A DNA stretch of 64,000 nt from Chryseobacterium viscerum (GTDB lineage: Bacteria > Bacteroidota > Bacteroidia > Flavobacteriales > Weeksellaceae). Location of the stretch: assembly GCF_025949665.1 (NCBI RefSeq), contig NZ_JAPDFT010000001.1, positions 2,728,001 to 2,792,000 on the forward strand, given 5' to 3'. Under the pieces are notes generated by a model. That model was not told the DNA's origin, made no database searches, and saw nothing but the letters and a program-made list of their open reading frames with translations. Shown here one piece after another: positions 1 to 8,227 of this stretch. A program made the translations under genes and the position numbers. Positions within the stretch are counted from its first letter, which is position 1. Each line of letters opens with the position of its first letter.

Positions 1-1081
1 CTTCTACTTCATCACCTACTTTTACGAAATCTCCAGCAGATCTTAAGTGAGTAGACCAAGACATTTCAGAAACGTGGATTAATCCTTCTACACCTGGAGC
101 GATTTCTACGAATGCACCATAGTCAGCAAGAACTACTACTTTTCCTTTTACTTTGTCACCTACTTTCAAGTCAGCAGAAAGAGCATCCCAAGGATGAGCT
201 TCTAATTGCTTCATACCTAATTGGATTCTTGTTTTCTCATCATCAAAATCAAGGATTACAACTTTTACAGTCTGTCCGTCCTCCAGGATTTCAGATGGGT
301 GGTTCACTCTAGACCAAGAAAGGTCTGTAATGTGGATCAATCCATCAACACCTCCTAAGTCAATGAATACACCGTAAGAAGTAATATTCTTAACAGTACC
401 TTCAAGAACCTGACCTTTTTCAAGCTGAGCGATGATTTCTTTTTTCTGACCTTCGATATCTGCTTCGATCAATGCTTTGTGAGATACAACTACGTTTTTG
501 AACTCAGGGTTGATTTTCACAACTTTGAACTCCATAGTTTTTCCTACGAACTGATCGTAATCTTTAATTGGCTTAACGTCAATTTGAGAACCAGGTAAGA
601 ATGCTTCGATTCCGTGAACGTCAACGATCATACCACCTTTAGTTCTTGATTTAACAAAACCGTTAACGATTTCTCCAGTTTCGTGAAGTTCGTTTACTTT
701 ATCCCAAGCTTTAAGTGTTCTAGCTTTTCTGTGAGATAATTGTAACTGACCAGTTTTGTCTTCTCTCTTGTCAACCATTACTTCTACCTCATCACCTACT
801 TTTAGGCCTTGGTTGTAACGGAATTCGTTAAGAGAAATAACACCTTCAGATTTGAAGTTGATGTCTACGATAGCTTCTTTGTCAGTTAATCTTACAACTC
901 TACCAACTAAAACGTCATTATCGTTTAGGCTGTTAAGAGATCCGTTATAGATTTCTTCTAAATCGCTTTTTTCTTTTCTCGCATCTGCATCAAGACCTGA
1001 TTCGAAAGAATCCCAATCAAATTGTTCTGGTGCTACGTTTTGGTTTAATAAAACCTCTGCTGAATTTGTCTCTTTTGACAT
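1..1081 (-). CDS. rpsA: 30S ribosomal protein S1 (3' end beyond window)
   Basis: Ribosomal protein S1 binds mRNA at the 30S subunit and helps unfold it for initiation. The visible 360 codons encode successive S1/OB-fold RNA-binding repeats. Diagnostic segments include GVISLNEFRYNQGLKVGDEV, KGGMIVDVHGIEAFLPGSQ, YGVFIDLGGVDGLIHITDLS and YGAFVEIAPGVEGLIHVSEM, the usual run of S1 repeats in order. The protein starts MSKETNSAEVLLNQNVAPEQ with an acidic N-terminal extension typical of Bacteroidota S1. The gene is cut by the left window edge, so the last repeats are not seen. A good promoter lies about 115 nt upstream of the ATG, leaving a long leader that contains a small CCAC-TTTT-GTGG hairpin. 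Identity is very secure. Confidence 0.97.
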   Translation of the reverse strand, partial: MSKETNSAEVLLNQNVAPEQFDWDSFESGLDADARKEKSDLEEIYNGSLNSLNDNDVLVGRVVRLTDKEAIVDINFKSEGVISLNEFRYNQGLKVGDEVEVMVDKREDKTGQLQLSHRKARTLKAWDKVNELHETGEIVNGFVKSRTKGGMIVDVHGIEAFLPGSQIDVKPIKDYDQFVGKTMEFKVVKINPEFKNVVVSHKALIEADIEGQKKEIIAQLEKGQVLEGTVKNITSYGVFIDLGGVDGLIHITDLSWSRVNHPSEILEDGQTVKVVILDFDDEKTRIQLGMKQLEAHPWDALSADLKVGDKVKGKVVVLADYGAFVEIAPGVEGLIHVSEMSWSTHLRSAGDFVKVGDEVE

Positions 1082-1203
1082 TTTCTAATAAAAATTTGTA
1101 TTCCTTCTTTTTTAACGGTTTGAATAAATGCGGATTAAAAAATACGGAAGTAATTAATTTTAAGTAATTTACCCATCAAACCTTTTCGCCACAAAAGTGG
1201 GTG

Positions 1204-1234
1204 CAAAGATAGGAATTTTATTTAAGATAAACAA
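1204..1234 (-). promoter_or_regulatory. Predicted rpsA promoter (Bacteroidota type)
   Basis: On the minus strand a TTG (1234-1232) is followed after 20 nt by TATCTTTG (1211-1204). This fits the Bacteroidota primary sigma consensus TTTG-N19-21-TAnnTTTG. Transcription would begin near 1197, giving a leader of roughly 115 nt before the rpsA ATG. The spacing is seen in the sequence; activity is inferred. Confidence 0.6.
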
Positions 1235-1524
1235 TAGATTTACCTTTGTAAATATTATCGCTAAACAACTGAATGTCAACATTTATTATTAAAAGATTAA
1301 AGAATTTAAAAATTGAAAAATCAGACGGTTCAGAAAAACTTATTTTTTTTTTGATCATAAGAGCAGGAATACAAATATGAGATTTTTCATTTCGCTGCAC
1401 TTCATTCAGAATGACAGTAACGAAGAGTTAAAGAAGAGCAACACTTTCCTATCCCTACCAAACTCTCCTACTCCCAAACACTCCAGCCCTCAGACTCTCC
1501 CACGAATCACCCGCTTAAATTCAC

Positions 1525-1532
1525 TACCTTTG
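1525..1532 (+). promoter_or_regulatory. TACCTTTG -7 element directly before helicase start
   Basis: TACCTTTG matches the Bacteroidota -7 element TAnnTTTG and ends four bases before the ATG at 1537. Transcription would start at or next to the start codon, so the mRNA may be leaderless or nearly so. No convincing -33 TTTG is visible at the expected distance, so the call is tentative. Confidence 0.4.
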
Positions 1533-1536
1533 CACC

Positions 1537-2844
1537 ATGGAACTACAATCAATCTACCAGAAACTGCAGATTCAGGATATGAATCAGATGCAGAAATCTA
1601 CTTATAATGCGTCTGAAAACAACACAGACATTGTTTTACTCTCTCCTACAGGATCTGGAAAGACTCTTGCTTTTTTATTCCCGGTTCTTAGGAATCTGAA
1701 AAAAAATGTTCAGGGAGTTCAGGCATTGATATTGGTTCCGGCAAGAGAACTTGCTTTACAGATTGAGCAGGTTTTTAAAGCTATGGGAACAGATTTTAAA
1801 GTTTCTGTCTGTTATGGCGGACATGATAAAAAAATAGAGGTTAACAATTTAATTGAAGCTCCTGCGGTTTTAATAGGAACTCCAGGAAGAGTTGCTTACC
1901 ATGTGAGAAATAATAATTTTGATCCGAAAACGATTAAAAGACTCATTTTAGATGAATTCGACAAAGCTCTGGAGCTTGGCTTTCATGAAGATATGGAGTT
2001 TATTGCAGGTTCATTAAAGGGTCTTTCACAAAGAATTTTAACTTCAGCTACTGCGATGGATGAAATTCCAACGTTTACAGGTTTAAAAAATGAAAAAACC
2101 ATTGACTTTTTAAAGCTAAGTGAAGTAAAGCCAGATATCCAATTGCGAAAAGTAATGACAATTTCTGAGGAAAAACTTGACACTTTATTTAATTTAATCT
2201 GCAAAATAGGGAATAAAAGAACGCTTATTTTCTGTAATCACCGTGAGGCTGTAGACAGAATCTCTGAGCTCCTTAACCAAATGGGAATCGACAGGGAAAC
2301 TTTCCATGGCGGTATGGAGCAGGACGAAAGAGAACGTGCATTGCTGAAATTCAGAAATGATTCTGCAAGAATTCTTATTACTACGGATCTTGCTGCCCGT
2401 GGACTTGATGTTCCGGAGGTAGAATCTATTGTACATTATCAGCTTCCTCCAAAAGAAGATGCTTTCATTCATAGAAACGGACGTACTGCAAGGATGAATG
2501 CCAAAGGTTTTGTATACCTCATCATGACAGAGGAAGAAAACTTCCCGTTCATTAAAAACAATACCCCTGAAGAAAGTGTTGCCGGGTTTACTAAAGTTCC
2601 GGAAAAAACACCTTTCCAGACTATTTATATCAGTGCAGGAAAAAAAGATAAGGTCAACAAAGTAGATGTTGTGGGCTATCTTATCAAAAAAGGAGAACTT
2701 CAGAAAGAAGATATCGGTTTGATTGAAGTAAAGGATACGACTTCCTATGTTGCTGTTTCCAGAAATAAAGTAAATACTGTTTTAAGAAAGCTTCAGAACG
2801 AAAAACTGAAAGGAAAGAAAGTAAAAATGGAGGTTGCTTATTAA
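1537..2844 (+). CDS. DEAD-box family RNA helicase, DbpA type
   Basis: An ATP-dependent RNA helicase of 435 aa. Superfamily 2 motifs appear in order: Walker A SPTGSGKT (residues 36-43), PARELA (68-73), TPGR (115-118), motif II as DEFD (139-142) instead of DEAD, SAT in motif III, RILITTDLAARGLDVPE, and motif VI HRNGRTAR. The last about 75 residues (VDVVGYLIKKGELQKEDIGL to the end) look like the DbpA RRM-like RNA-binding domain, which in the known family directs the enzyme to 23S rRNA helix 92, so a role in 50S assembly is likely. The N-terminus is short and lacks a full Q-motif flank. A TACCTTTG promoter element abuts the start. The family call is firm; the exact RNA target is inferred. Confidence 0.9.
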   Translation: MELQSIYQKLQIQDMNQMQKSTYNASENNTDIVLLSPTGSGKTLAFLFPVLRNLKKNVQGVQALILVPARELALQIEQVFKAMGTDFKVSVCYGGHDKKIEVNNLIEAPAVLIGTPGRVAYHVRNNNFDPKTIKRLILDEFDKALELGFHEDMEFIAGSLKGLSQRILTSATAMDEIPTFTGLKNEKTIDFLKLSEVKPDIQLRKVMTISEEKLDTLFNLICKIGNKRTLIFCNHREAVDRISELLNQMGIDRETFHGGMEQDERERALLKFRNDSARILITTDLAARGLDVPEVESIVHYQLPPKEDAFIHRNGRTARMNAKGFVYLIMTEEENFPFIKNNTPEESVAGFTKVPEKTPFQTIYISAGKKDKVNKVDVVGYLIKKGELQKEDIGLIEVKDTTSYVAVSRNKVNTVLRKLQNEKLKGKKVKMEVAY

Positions 2845-2876
2845 AGCTATAATCCCATTTAGATTAACAATAATAT

Positions 2877-2931
2877 GTCATTGCGAGGAGCATAGCAACA
2901 AAGCCACCTATACTTCTCTCAATGACATTTC
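2877..2931. repeat. Imperfect palindrome of the GTCATTnCG family
   Basis: Between two convergent genes, TGTCATTGCGAGGAGC is answered by CTTCTCTCAATGACAT about 25 bases later, so the segment can fold into an imperfect hairpin. Related palindromes built on GTCATTCCG occur at about 46047-46110 and 51357-51420. It may act as a bidirectional terminator or be a REP/MITE-like dispersed repeat. Confidence 0.55.
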
Positions 2932-2938
2932 TTTTTAT

Positions 2939-3832
2939 TTATTTTATTCCCCTTACTCTGGTAGGAAAAGTATACACAGATTTTGAAGCAGTAATGAAGA
3001 GTATATCATTATTTTCTCCGCCAAAAGTTACATTGGAAGTCCACTTTTCAGGAATAGAAATATGATACATTTTCTTTCCAAAACGGTTAAAAATATGTAC
3101 TCCATCTCCTGTTAAATAAAGATTCCCATGCTTATCCAGTTCCATTCCGTCTGAACCCATTTCACAAAACAGTTTTTTCTCAGATAGCTTTCCATCGCCC
3201 AATATATCATACACATAGGTTTTTCCGGCATCAATATCAGAAATATATAATTTCTTTAATTTTTCACTTCCTACAATTCCGTTAGGCTGAGTGAAAGTAT
3301 CAAGTTTGATAACTTTTCCCGCTTTATCTCTGTAATAAAGACTTTTATGCTGAATTTCCTGTTTAAAGCCAACCCAGTAATCTCTTTCATACAATGGATC
3401 TGTAAAGTACATTCCTCCGGCCTCATCATTCCATACATCATTGGGACCATTCAATCTTTTTCCTTCAAAGCCTTTAAGCAGAATTTCCACTTTTTTGTCT
3501 TTGGAAATTTTCCAGATTTCTCCCTGATCATCTGAGCAGGTAATCAAATACCCATCTTTGTCAAAGTGTGTTCCGTTTGCCCTTCCCGTCTTGTCTAAAA
3601 ACTCTATTATCTTGTTGCTTTTCCAGTCCCAATAATAGATTTTATCGTTGGGTTGATCGGTAAAGTAAACATTCCCCTCTTTATCTGCTGATGGTCCTTC
3701 TGTGAAACTGAACGTATCTGAAACCATTTCCGGCTTTACTCCTTCATAAAACATTTTACTATAATTTACTGATTGGCAGTTTACCAATGCGAAAACCAAA
3801 CCAATCATGCTTATTTTCCAGATATTCTTCAT
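2939..3832 (-). CDS. SMP-30/gluconolactonase-like lipoprotein
   Basis: A 297-aa protein of the SMP-30/gluconolactonase/LRE beta-propeller family. Family members hydrolyse sugar lactones with a metal bound by a conserved Glu, Asn and Asp. Matching segments are FTEGPSADKEGNVYFTDQ (the Glu-containing blade), GPNDVWNDEAGGMYFTDP, TQPNGIVGSEKLKKLYISD and GSDGMELDKHGNLYLTGDGV. The N-terminus (MKNIWKISMIGLVFALVNC) is a lipoprotein signal with Cys19, so the enzyme is probably anchored in the envelope. It stands alone between convergent and divergent neighbours, so the substrate cannot be read from context. Confidence 0.85.
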   Translation of the reverse strand: MKNIWKISMIGLVFALVNCQSVNYSKMFYEGVKPEMVSDTFSFTEGPSADKEGNVYFTDQPNDKIYYWDWKSNKIIEFLDKTGRANGTHFDKDGYLITCSDDQGEIWKISKDKKVEILLKGFEGKRLNGPNDVWNDEAGGMYFTDPLYERDYWVGFKQEIQHKSLYYRDKAGKVIKLDTFTQPNGIVGSEKLKKLYISDIDAGKTYVYDILGDGKLSEKKLFCEMGSDGMELDKHGNLYLTGDGVHIFNRFGKKMYHISIPEKWTSNVTFGGENNDILFITASKSVYTFPTRVRGIK

Positions 3833-3936
3833 ACTTCATTTTTAAACCTGCAATTTACAATATGACCTAGAGGTTTCAAAATATTTTCTCGTTTTGATAC
3901 AATAAAAAACACAAATATTAAATGTCCTAATTGTCC

Positions 3937-3944
3937 TATTTTTG
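3937..3944 (+). promoter_or_regulatory. Possible -7 element upstream of ccoG
   Basis: TATTTTTG fits TAnnTTTG and lies 145 nt before the ccoG ATG. A matching -33 TTTG is not visible at 19-21 nt, so this is a weak call. A 38-codon frame (3963-4079) lies between it and ccoG but has no recognisable features. Confidence 0.3.
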
Positions 3945-4088
3945 AAGCAGATCATATTAGTAATGAAAGAATATAATCCGGAGCTTTGCAGTAACAGGAT
4001 CGAGCACTTTTTTTCAATAAAAAATCAATTCAAAAAAGAGGGTGATCCTGCTGAAAATAGTACCAAAATACTTTTATAGCATACAACA

Positions 4089-5537
4089 ATGAGCGCAGAG
4101 TCCAACAATATCAAATCTTTAGAAATAGAAATTGAAAATGAAGATTTCCGAAATTCAGTGGGAACAATGGATGAAACCGGAAAAAGGAAGTGGATATTCC
4201 CAAGAAAGCCTAAAGGAAAATACACAAATTACAGAAATTACACCAGCTATCTTCTTCTTGCGTTATTTTTCGGACTGCCTTTTGTAAAGATCAATAATAA
4301 TCCTTTTCTGCTCATCAATGTTATCGACAGGAAATTCTTTATCCTTGGACAGCCGTTCTACCTTCAGGACTTTTTTATTCTTGCATTGGGAGCGGTAACT
4401 TCGGTCATTTTTGTAATGTTATTTACTGTAGTTTTCGGAAGGATATTCTGTGGCTGGCTTTGCCCTCAAACCCTTTTTATGGAAATGGTTTTCCGTAAAA
4501 TAGAATATTGGATTGAAGGAGACCGAAATAAACAGATGAAACTTGACAGACAGGAATGGGATGCTGAAAAAATCAGAAAGAGACTTACAAAATGGTCCGT
4601 ATTTATTTTGATTTCTCTGATCATCTCTACTTTCATGTTTATGTATATCGTAGGCTATGAACAGGTTTTCCAGATTATGCAGGAAGGACCTTCAGAACAT
4701 CCTTTAAAGTTTGTTACGATGATCTTTTTCACGATGACTTTCTATTTTGTTTTTGCATGGCTTCGTGAGCAGGTATGTACTCTGGTTTGCCCTTACGGAA
4801 GACTTCAGGGAGTACTAATTGATAAACAGACAATCAACGTATATTACGATTTTAAAAGAGGGGAAGGCCGTTCAAAATGGAGAAACAATGAAGACAGAAA
4901 AGCGGCTGGCAAAGGAGATTGTATTGATTGTAACCAATGCGTTGTTGTCTGTCCTACGGGAATTGACATCAGAAACGGGCAGCAACTGGAGTGTGTGAAT
5001 TGTACAGCATGTATTGATGCCTGTGATGAAGTAATGGAAAAGGTCGGCCTACCTAAAGGATTGGTTCGTTATGCCACAGAATCAGAAATTGAAAACCGTG
5101 AAAAATTCAGATTTACGCCAAGAATGAAAGCGACGACTGTTATTCTGGCATTGCTGATCGGATTCCTTGGATTTTTAATGTACGACCGTGGTTCTATGGA
5201 AGCGAAATTTATCAAACCGGCAGGCTCTACATTTTTCGTTAAAAACGGTAAAATTACCAACACCTTTATTTATACTCTTCTGAATAAGTCTAATGAAAAG
5301 AAGATATTGAACATCAAAGTTATCACCCCATCAAATGCTGAAATCACTTATTTCGGTTCTGAAACCATCATCTTAAAAGGAGACCAGATCCTGAAAGGCA
5401 ACATTAATATTTCCTTCCCTGAAGAAGAGATTAAATTCTCAAAACAAAATATGGTCATTGGTGTTTTTGATGAAAAAGGGAAATTGGTAGATTCTTTTGA
5501 AACGACTTTTGAAGGACCGTTTAAGTTAGCTTTGTAG
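4089..5537 (+). CDS. ccoG: Cytochrome c oxidase accessory protein CcoG (FixG/RdxA)
   Basis: A 482-aa membrane iron-sulfur protein of the CcoG/FixG/RdxA family, which reduces copper for assembly of cbb3-type cytochrome oxidase. The N-terminal half carries several hydrophobic segments (about 55-75, 90-115, 175-200, 215-235). It has the family motif CGWLCPQT (from residue 121) and CTLVCPYGR. A bacterial ferredoxin-like double [4Fe-4S] site follows from about residue 278: CIDCNQCVVVCPTG, then CVNCTACIDACD. A further transmembrane helix near 355 leads into a C-terminal Ig-like domain (FixG C). The ccoNOP and fixH genes normally next to it are not within the window on its downstream side. All cluster cysteines are present, so it should be functional. 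Confidence 0.95.
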   Translation: MSAESNNIKSLEIEIENEDFRNSVGTMDETGKRKWIFPRKPKGKYTNYRNYTSYLLLALFFGLPFVKINNNPFLLINVIDRKFFILGQPFYLQDFFILALGAVTSVIFVMLFTVVFGRIFCGWLCPQTLFMEMVFRKIEYWIEGDRNKQMKLDRQEWDAEKIRKRLTKWSVFILISLIISTFMFMYIVGYEQVFQIMQEGPSEHPLKFVTMIFFTMTFYFVFAWLREQVCTLVCPYGRLQGVLIDKQTINVYYDFKRGEGRSKWRNNEDRKAAGKGDCIDCNQCVVVCPTGIDIRNGQQLECVNCTACIDACDEVMEKVGLPKGLVRYATESEIENREKFRFTPRMKATTVILALLIGFLGFLMYDRGSMEAKFIKPAGSTFFVKNGKITNTFIYTLLNKSNEKKILNIKVITPSNAEITYFGSETIILKGDQILKGNINISFPEEEIKFSKQNMVIGVFDEKGKLVDSFETTFEGPFKLAL

Positions 5538-5574
5538 GTTGCAGATGGTAGGTTGCAAGGATTAGGGAGAATTC

Positions 5575-5743
5575 AAAGTTCAAGGTTCAAAGTTCAAGGT
5601 TGTGTGTAACCAGCAACTAGTAAACTCGAAACAAAAGAAACCCGAAACTCGTAACCAAAACAACCAGCAACAAAACAACCAGCAACCTTAAACCTTCAAC
5701 TTTAAGCCATAAACCTTCAGCTCAGAACCTTGAACTTTGAACT
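5575..5743. repeat. Inverted low-complexity repeat (GTTCAAGGTT / AACCTTGAAC)
   Basis: The gap between the convergent ccoG and AraC genes is filled with repeats. AAAGTTCAAGGTT occurs twice in tandem near 5577-5600 and its complement AACCTTGAACTTTGAAC sits at 5727-5743, so the ends can pair. In between are short repeats of CCAGCAAC and of the CGAAACTCG/CCCGAAACTCG type. The same GTTTCGAGTTTCGGG-type string is found inside the coding gene at 22.3 kb. It may be a dispersed repeat doubling as a bidirectional terminator. Confidence 0.65.
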
Positions 5744-5745
5744 CA

Positions 5746-6630
5746 TTAAGCCTTATATTTCCTCATAAACTGCGTGGGAGTCATTCCGGAGCTTTTCCGG
5801 AATACTCTTACAAAGTAGGAATATTCTTCATATCCTAATCTGAATGCAATTTCAACCAGACTTTCATCCAGGTACATCAACATTCTTTTGGCTTCCAGCA
5901 CTACCCTTTCTGTAATAATATCTGTAGCTGTTTTCTGGACAACAGCCTGTACAATTCTATTCAGGTGCTTGGATGAAATTCCTAATAATGAAGCGTAATG
6001 GGCAATCGATTTACGTTCTGCAAAATGCTGTTCAATAAGATTTTCAAAATCCTGATAATGTTTAAAGTAAGAAAGTCCGGCGGCAGAATCCTGTGTATCA
6101 AAATCTCTGGAAAATAATCGGGTGGAATTAATGAAAATCCTGGACATTAACGCCAAAATAAGACCTTCTTTCATGATGTTTTTAGCCTGATATTCTTCTC
6201 CCAGTTCCTGAAATAAACTAATATTCTTCTTTAATTCCAGAGCGTCCAGCTGAAGTTTTCTCGGAAAAGATACAGATCCAAAAAAGGGAAAATTTCTCAG
6301 CTTCTGATTCACATAATGCATTTCATAAAATTCCTGGGAGCAAAAGAAAATATAACCTTCTATATCTTCCGAAAGTTCCCAACTGTGAATCTGCCCGGGT
6401 GACAGAAAGAAAAGGCTTCCTTCCGAAACGTCATATTTTTGGAAATCTATTTCATGTATCCCTACTCCTTTAGTAAAAAGAACGGCTGCATAGAAATCAT
6501 GTCTATGAGGTTTTTCTATATGACGATGCCCTACCACCAAATGATTCTTCATTGTGTTAAAATAAAAATCTGAAGTATTTTTACCTGCCTGGAAAAGGTC
6601 GATATGAAGAACAGAAATAGGATTCATCAT
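5746..6630 (-). CDS. AraC family transcriptional regulator
   Basis: A 294-aa regulator. Residues about 30-110 form an AraC-binding cupin domain (HIEKPHRHDFYAAVLFTKGV, LFFLSPGQIHSWEL). The last about 95 residues are the two helix-turn-helix AraC DNA-binding domain: YASLLGISSKHLNRIVQAVV, then VEIAFRLGYEEYSYFVRVFR and KSSGMTPTQFMRKY. It starts with tandem ATGs at 6630. It faces away from the MerR gene and converges on ccoG. It controls no obvious adjacent operon, so its ligand and targets are unknown. Confidence 0.92.
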   Translation of the reverse strand: MMNPISVLHIDLFQAGKNTSDFYFNTMKNHLVVGHRHIEKPHRHDFYAAVLFTKGVGIHEIDFQKYDVSEGSLFFLSPGQIHSWELSEDIEGYIFFCSQEFYEMHYVNQKLRNFPFFGSVSFPRKLQLDALELKKNISLFQELGEEYQAKNIMKEGLILALMSRIFINSTRLFSRDFDTQDSAAGLSYFKHYQDFENLIEQHFAERKSIAHYASLLGISSKHLNRIVQAVVQKTATDIITERVVLEAKRMLMYLDESLVEIAFRLGYEEYSYFVRVFRKSSGMTPTQFMRKYKA

Positions 6631-6792
6631 TTATATTTATATGCCTTGTAAAGATTCACAAATTTAGATAAAAAAGAACTGTTATATAGTGTTTATTAAT
6701 ACTCCGTTACAACAAATATGTGTTATTTACGATAATTTTACTGCTATAAATCTCCTTTGAAATAAAGTCTGGTCTTACTTTTTATCATATAT

Positions 6793-6825
6793 TTTGGATG
6801 AAACTTTAAAAAATTTTTATCTTTG
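6793..6825 (+). promoter_or_regulatory. Predicted promoter of the MerR gene
   Basis: TTTG (6793-6796), 21 nt, then TATCTTTG (6818-6825): a complete match to the Bacteroidota primary-sigma promoter. The expected start of transcription is near 6832, leaving a very short leader with AGGAG about 8 nt before the ATG at 6844. Confidence 0.7.
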
Positions 6826-6843
6826 AAGTTTAGGAGTCGTAAA

Positions 6844-7188
6844 ATGAAAATAAATTTAGCTGATAAACTGTATTATTCTATAGGAGAAGTGGCAAAAGCA
6901 TTCGATGTAAACACCTCATTAATACGTTACTGGGAACAGGAATTTCCTATTATCAAGCCTAAAAAAAACAGGAAAGGCAACCGATATTTCACTCCTGAAG
7001 ATATCAAAAACCTTCAGATGATTTACCATCTGGTAAAAGAAAAAGGCTACACCCTGGACGGAGCCCGTATCGCCCTGACCACAAACAGTAAAATCTCCGA
7101 AACCATCACCCTTATTGACCGCCTGGAATTCGTAAAAGCTGAGCTTATTAAGCTGAAAGAGTCTTTGGGAGAAAGGGATGGTGAGTAA
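6844..7188 (+). CDS. MerR family transcriptional regulator
   Basis: A 114-aa one-domain regulator. Residues 9-75 form a MerR winged helix: YYSIGEVAKAFDVNTSLIRY, WEQEFPIIKPKKNRKGNRYF and YTLDGARIAL. The tail (ISETITLIDRLEFVKAELIKLKESL) is the dimerising coiled coil. There is no cysteine-rich or effector domain, which matches the short MerR proteins widespread in Flavobacteriia. I chose the ATG at 6844, which has an AGGAG ribosome site; an upstream in-frame TTG at 6823 lies inside the promoter -7 element and cannot be the start. Its target is unknown. Confidence 0.88.
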   Translation: MKINLADKLYYSIGEVAKAFDVNTSLIRYWEQEFPIIKPKKNRKGNRYFTPEDIKNLQMIYHLVKEKGYTLDGARIALTTNSKISETITLIDRLEFVKAELIKLKESLGERDGE

Positions 7189-7205
7189 GTTTTATACAAT
7201 ATATT

Positions 7206-7239
7206 AAAATCCGTTGCATTTATTGCAGTGGATTTTTTG
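7206..7239 (+). terminator. Terminator after the MerR gene
   Basis: AAAATCCGTTGCA and TGCAGTGGATTTTTT can pair around TTTA with one G-U and one weak pair, and end in a T run. It lies 18 nt after the MerR stop. Confidence 0.65.
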
Positions 7240-7587
7240 TTTACACTCTCTACTATGTATCAAATCTGGATAAGCTTCCAGGAAGAAATCCTTTTTCAAT
7301 AGCTACGGAAAGCATGGCTACCTATTAATAAAAAACGGTTTTACTTTTCATACCCCCTTCATCAATCCCCTCTACCCCCTTGGGTAAGGGGGTATACCCT
7401 GTTATATAAGGGGCTAGAGGGTGTTCACTAATGGTATCCAGCCACTTTGATAAGTGGATAAAGGGACTTATAGAACGGTCTGGAGGCCGTTAATAAAGTA
7501 ATTGGAGGCTGTTCCGAAGGGGTTCCAGCCACTTGATAAAGGGGCTGAAGATACTTTCTATAGTGGTTAGAGATACTTTCTAAGTGG

Positions 7588-7608
7588 CTGACGCTCGCCC
7601 CAGCGGGG
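7588..7608. repeat. Cassette-border repeat, copy D (partial)
   Basis: GACGCTCGCCCCAGCGGGG is a shortened copy of the GC-rich repeat found at 8183-8213, 9214-9244 and (diverged) 12865-12892. It marks the distal end of the RHS cassette array, just beyond the last immunity gene. Confidence 0.6.
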
Positions 7609-7631
7609 AATCTTCTTCGCTTGCTTTAGAT

Positions 7632-7994
7632 TTAATCTTCGGATCTGTAAAAATTCAATACTTCTCCAGTATTTTTATTAATATTGATATATATCTTACA
7701 GTTTCTGCAATTATAACTCTTTACAATGATATGCCATACTTTATTATCTGCTATTAAGCTAATTTGATAAGGTTTAACCTTTTCAGGATCTAACAAATCT
7801 TTTTTTATAAGAATATCAACATATTTAATTGTTGCATTCTCATCAGGTATCATATCAATACCATAATGCTCCGTAATTTTGCAAGGAAGTTGGTCAATAT
7901 CTCTATTCTTATCTTTACAATTCTCTTTTTTAAGCTGTTGTGCGAATAAACACAAAGGTAAAAAACACAGAATCATTAATATTTTTGTTTTCAT
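7632..7994 (-). CDS. Secreted NTF2-fold-like candidate immunity protein
   Basis: A 120-aa protein with a Sec signal peptide (MKTKILMILCFLPLCLFAQ). The C-terminal part, DNKVWHII...CKIYININKNTGEVLNFYRSED, resembles the end of NTF2-fold immunity proteins, which show VWIV, then Y-I-x-I-x-K-x-x-G-x-V-L. It starts 2 nt after the stop of a remnant RHS tip (7997-8101), the same spacing as other tip/immunity pairs here. Two Cys (Cys-x-x-Cys in SYNCRNCK) are present. The immunity role is inferred from position and this resemblance. If so, it neutralises its toxin outside the cytoplasm. Confidence 0.55.
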   Translation of the reverse strand: MKTKILMILCFLPLCLFAQQLKKENCKDKNRDIDQLPCKITEHYGIDMIPDENATIKYVDILIKKDLLDPEKVKPYQISLIADNKVWHIIVKSYNCRNCKIYININKNTGEVLNFYRSED

Positions 7995-7996
7995 TC

Positions 7997-8101
7997 TTAA
8001 TATCTTTTAGGTTGTTCAGGATAAAATTTTATAGGTAGTATTTTACACTTATTGGTAGACAGTATTTCATTGAGCCTCAAGCTTCCCGGGGCAGGAGACG
8101 T
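7997..8101 (-). pseudogene. Remnant 3' end of an RHS toxin tip
   Basis: A 34-codon open stretch ending at TAA, 2 nt before the NTF2-like gene, reads TSPAPGSLRLNEILSTNKCK... ending FYPEQPKRY. An in-frame stop precedes it and there is no RHS core attached. The position (immediately upstream of a candidate immunity gene, just downstream of a border repeat) suggests the last piece of a deleted toxin cassette. No family was recognised. Confidence 0.4.
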
Positions 8102-8182
8102 TTATATCGATAAATATAATAGCTTTGGAAAAAAGAAAACAAAAACCAATGCTATTGCAGCAGCTTTTATTTATTCTATCAT

Positions 8183-8213
8183 GGACACGAGCGAGACGCT
8201 CGCGCCAGCGGGG
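8183..8213. repeat. Cassette-border repeat, copy A
   Basis: GGACACGAGCGAGACGCTCG followed by CGCCAGCGGGG. It is nearly identical to copy B at 9214-9244 (one base differs). To its left (8141-8167) is a diverged version of the CCACTGC/GCAGTGG hairpin and TTTTATTTATT spacer that accompany copies B and C. Confidence 0.7.
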
Positions 8214-8227
8214 TTACATTTGTAATT

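Larger units (their letters stand above)
1082..1536. other. Intergenic region between divergent rpsA and helicase gene
   Basis: 455 bases hold the rpsA leader and promoter on the minus strand and a -7-like element for the helicase just before its ATG. A 60-codon minus-strand frame (1218-1400) and a 76-codon plus-strand frame (1377-1607) are open, but neither has a recognisable product or ribosome binding site, and the second overlaps the helicase. Nothing else was seen. Confidence 0.5.
7189..7631. other. Left border of the toxin array: hairpins and short repeats
   Basis: 443 bases without a gene. They hold the MerR terminator and a perfect 9-bp hairpin TACCCCCTT-GGGT-AAGGGGGTA (7373-7394). 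A run of short imperfect repeats follows (AAGGGGCT, GGTTCCAGCCACTT/GTATCCAGCCACTT, GATACTTTCTA twice). At 7588-7608 is one copy of the GACGCTCGC..CAGCGGGG repeat that also borders toxin cassettes further right. Confidence 0.55.

Noticed and set aside
1377..1607. 76-codon frame overlapping the helicase start
   Set aside because: It overlaps the well-supported helicase gene in another frame and has no recognisable composition or motif.
3963..4079. 38-codon plus-strand frame just upstream of ccoG
   Set aside because: It lies between a possible promoter and ccoG, but has no ribosome site, no hydrophobic or conserved pattern, and does not resemble CcoS or other cbb3-related small proteins.
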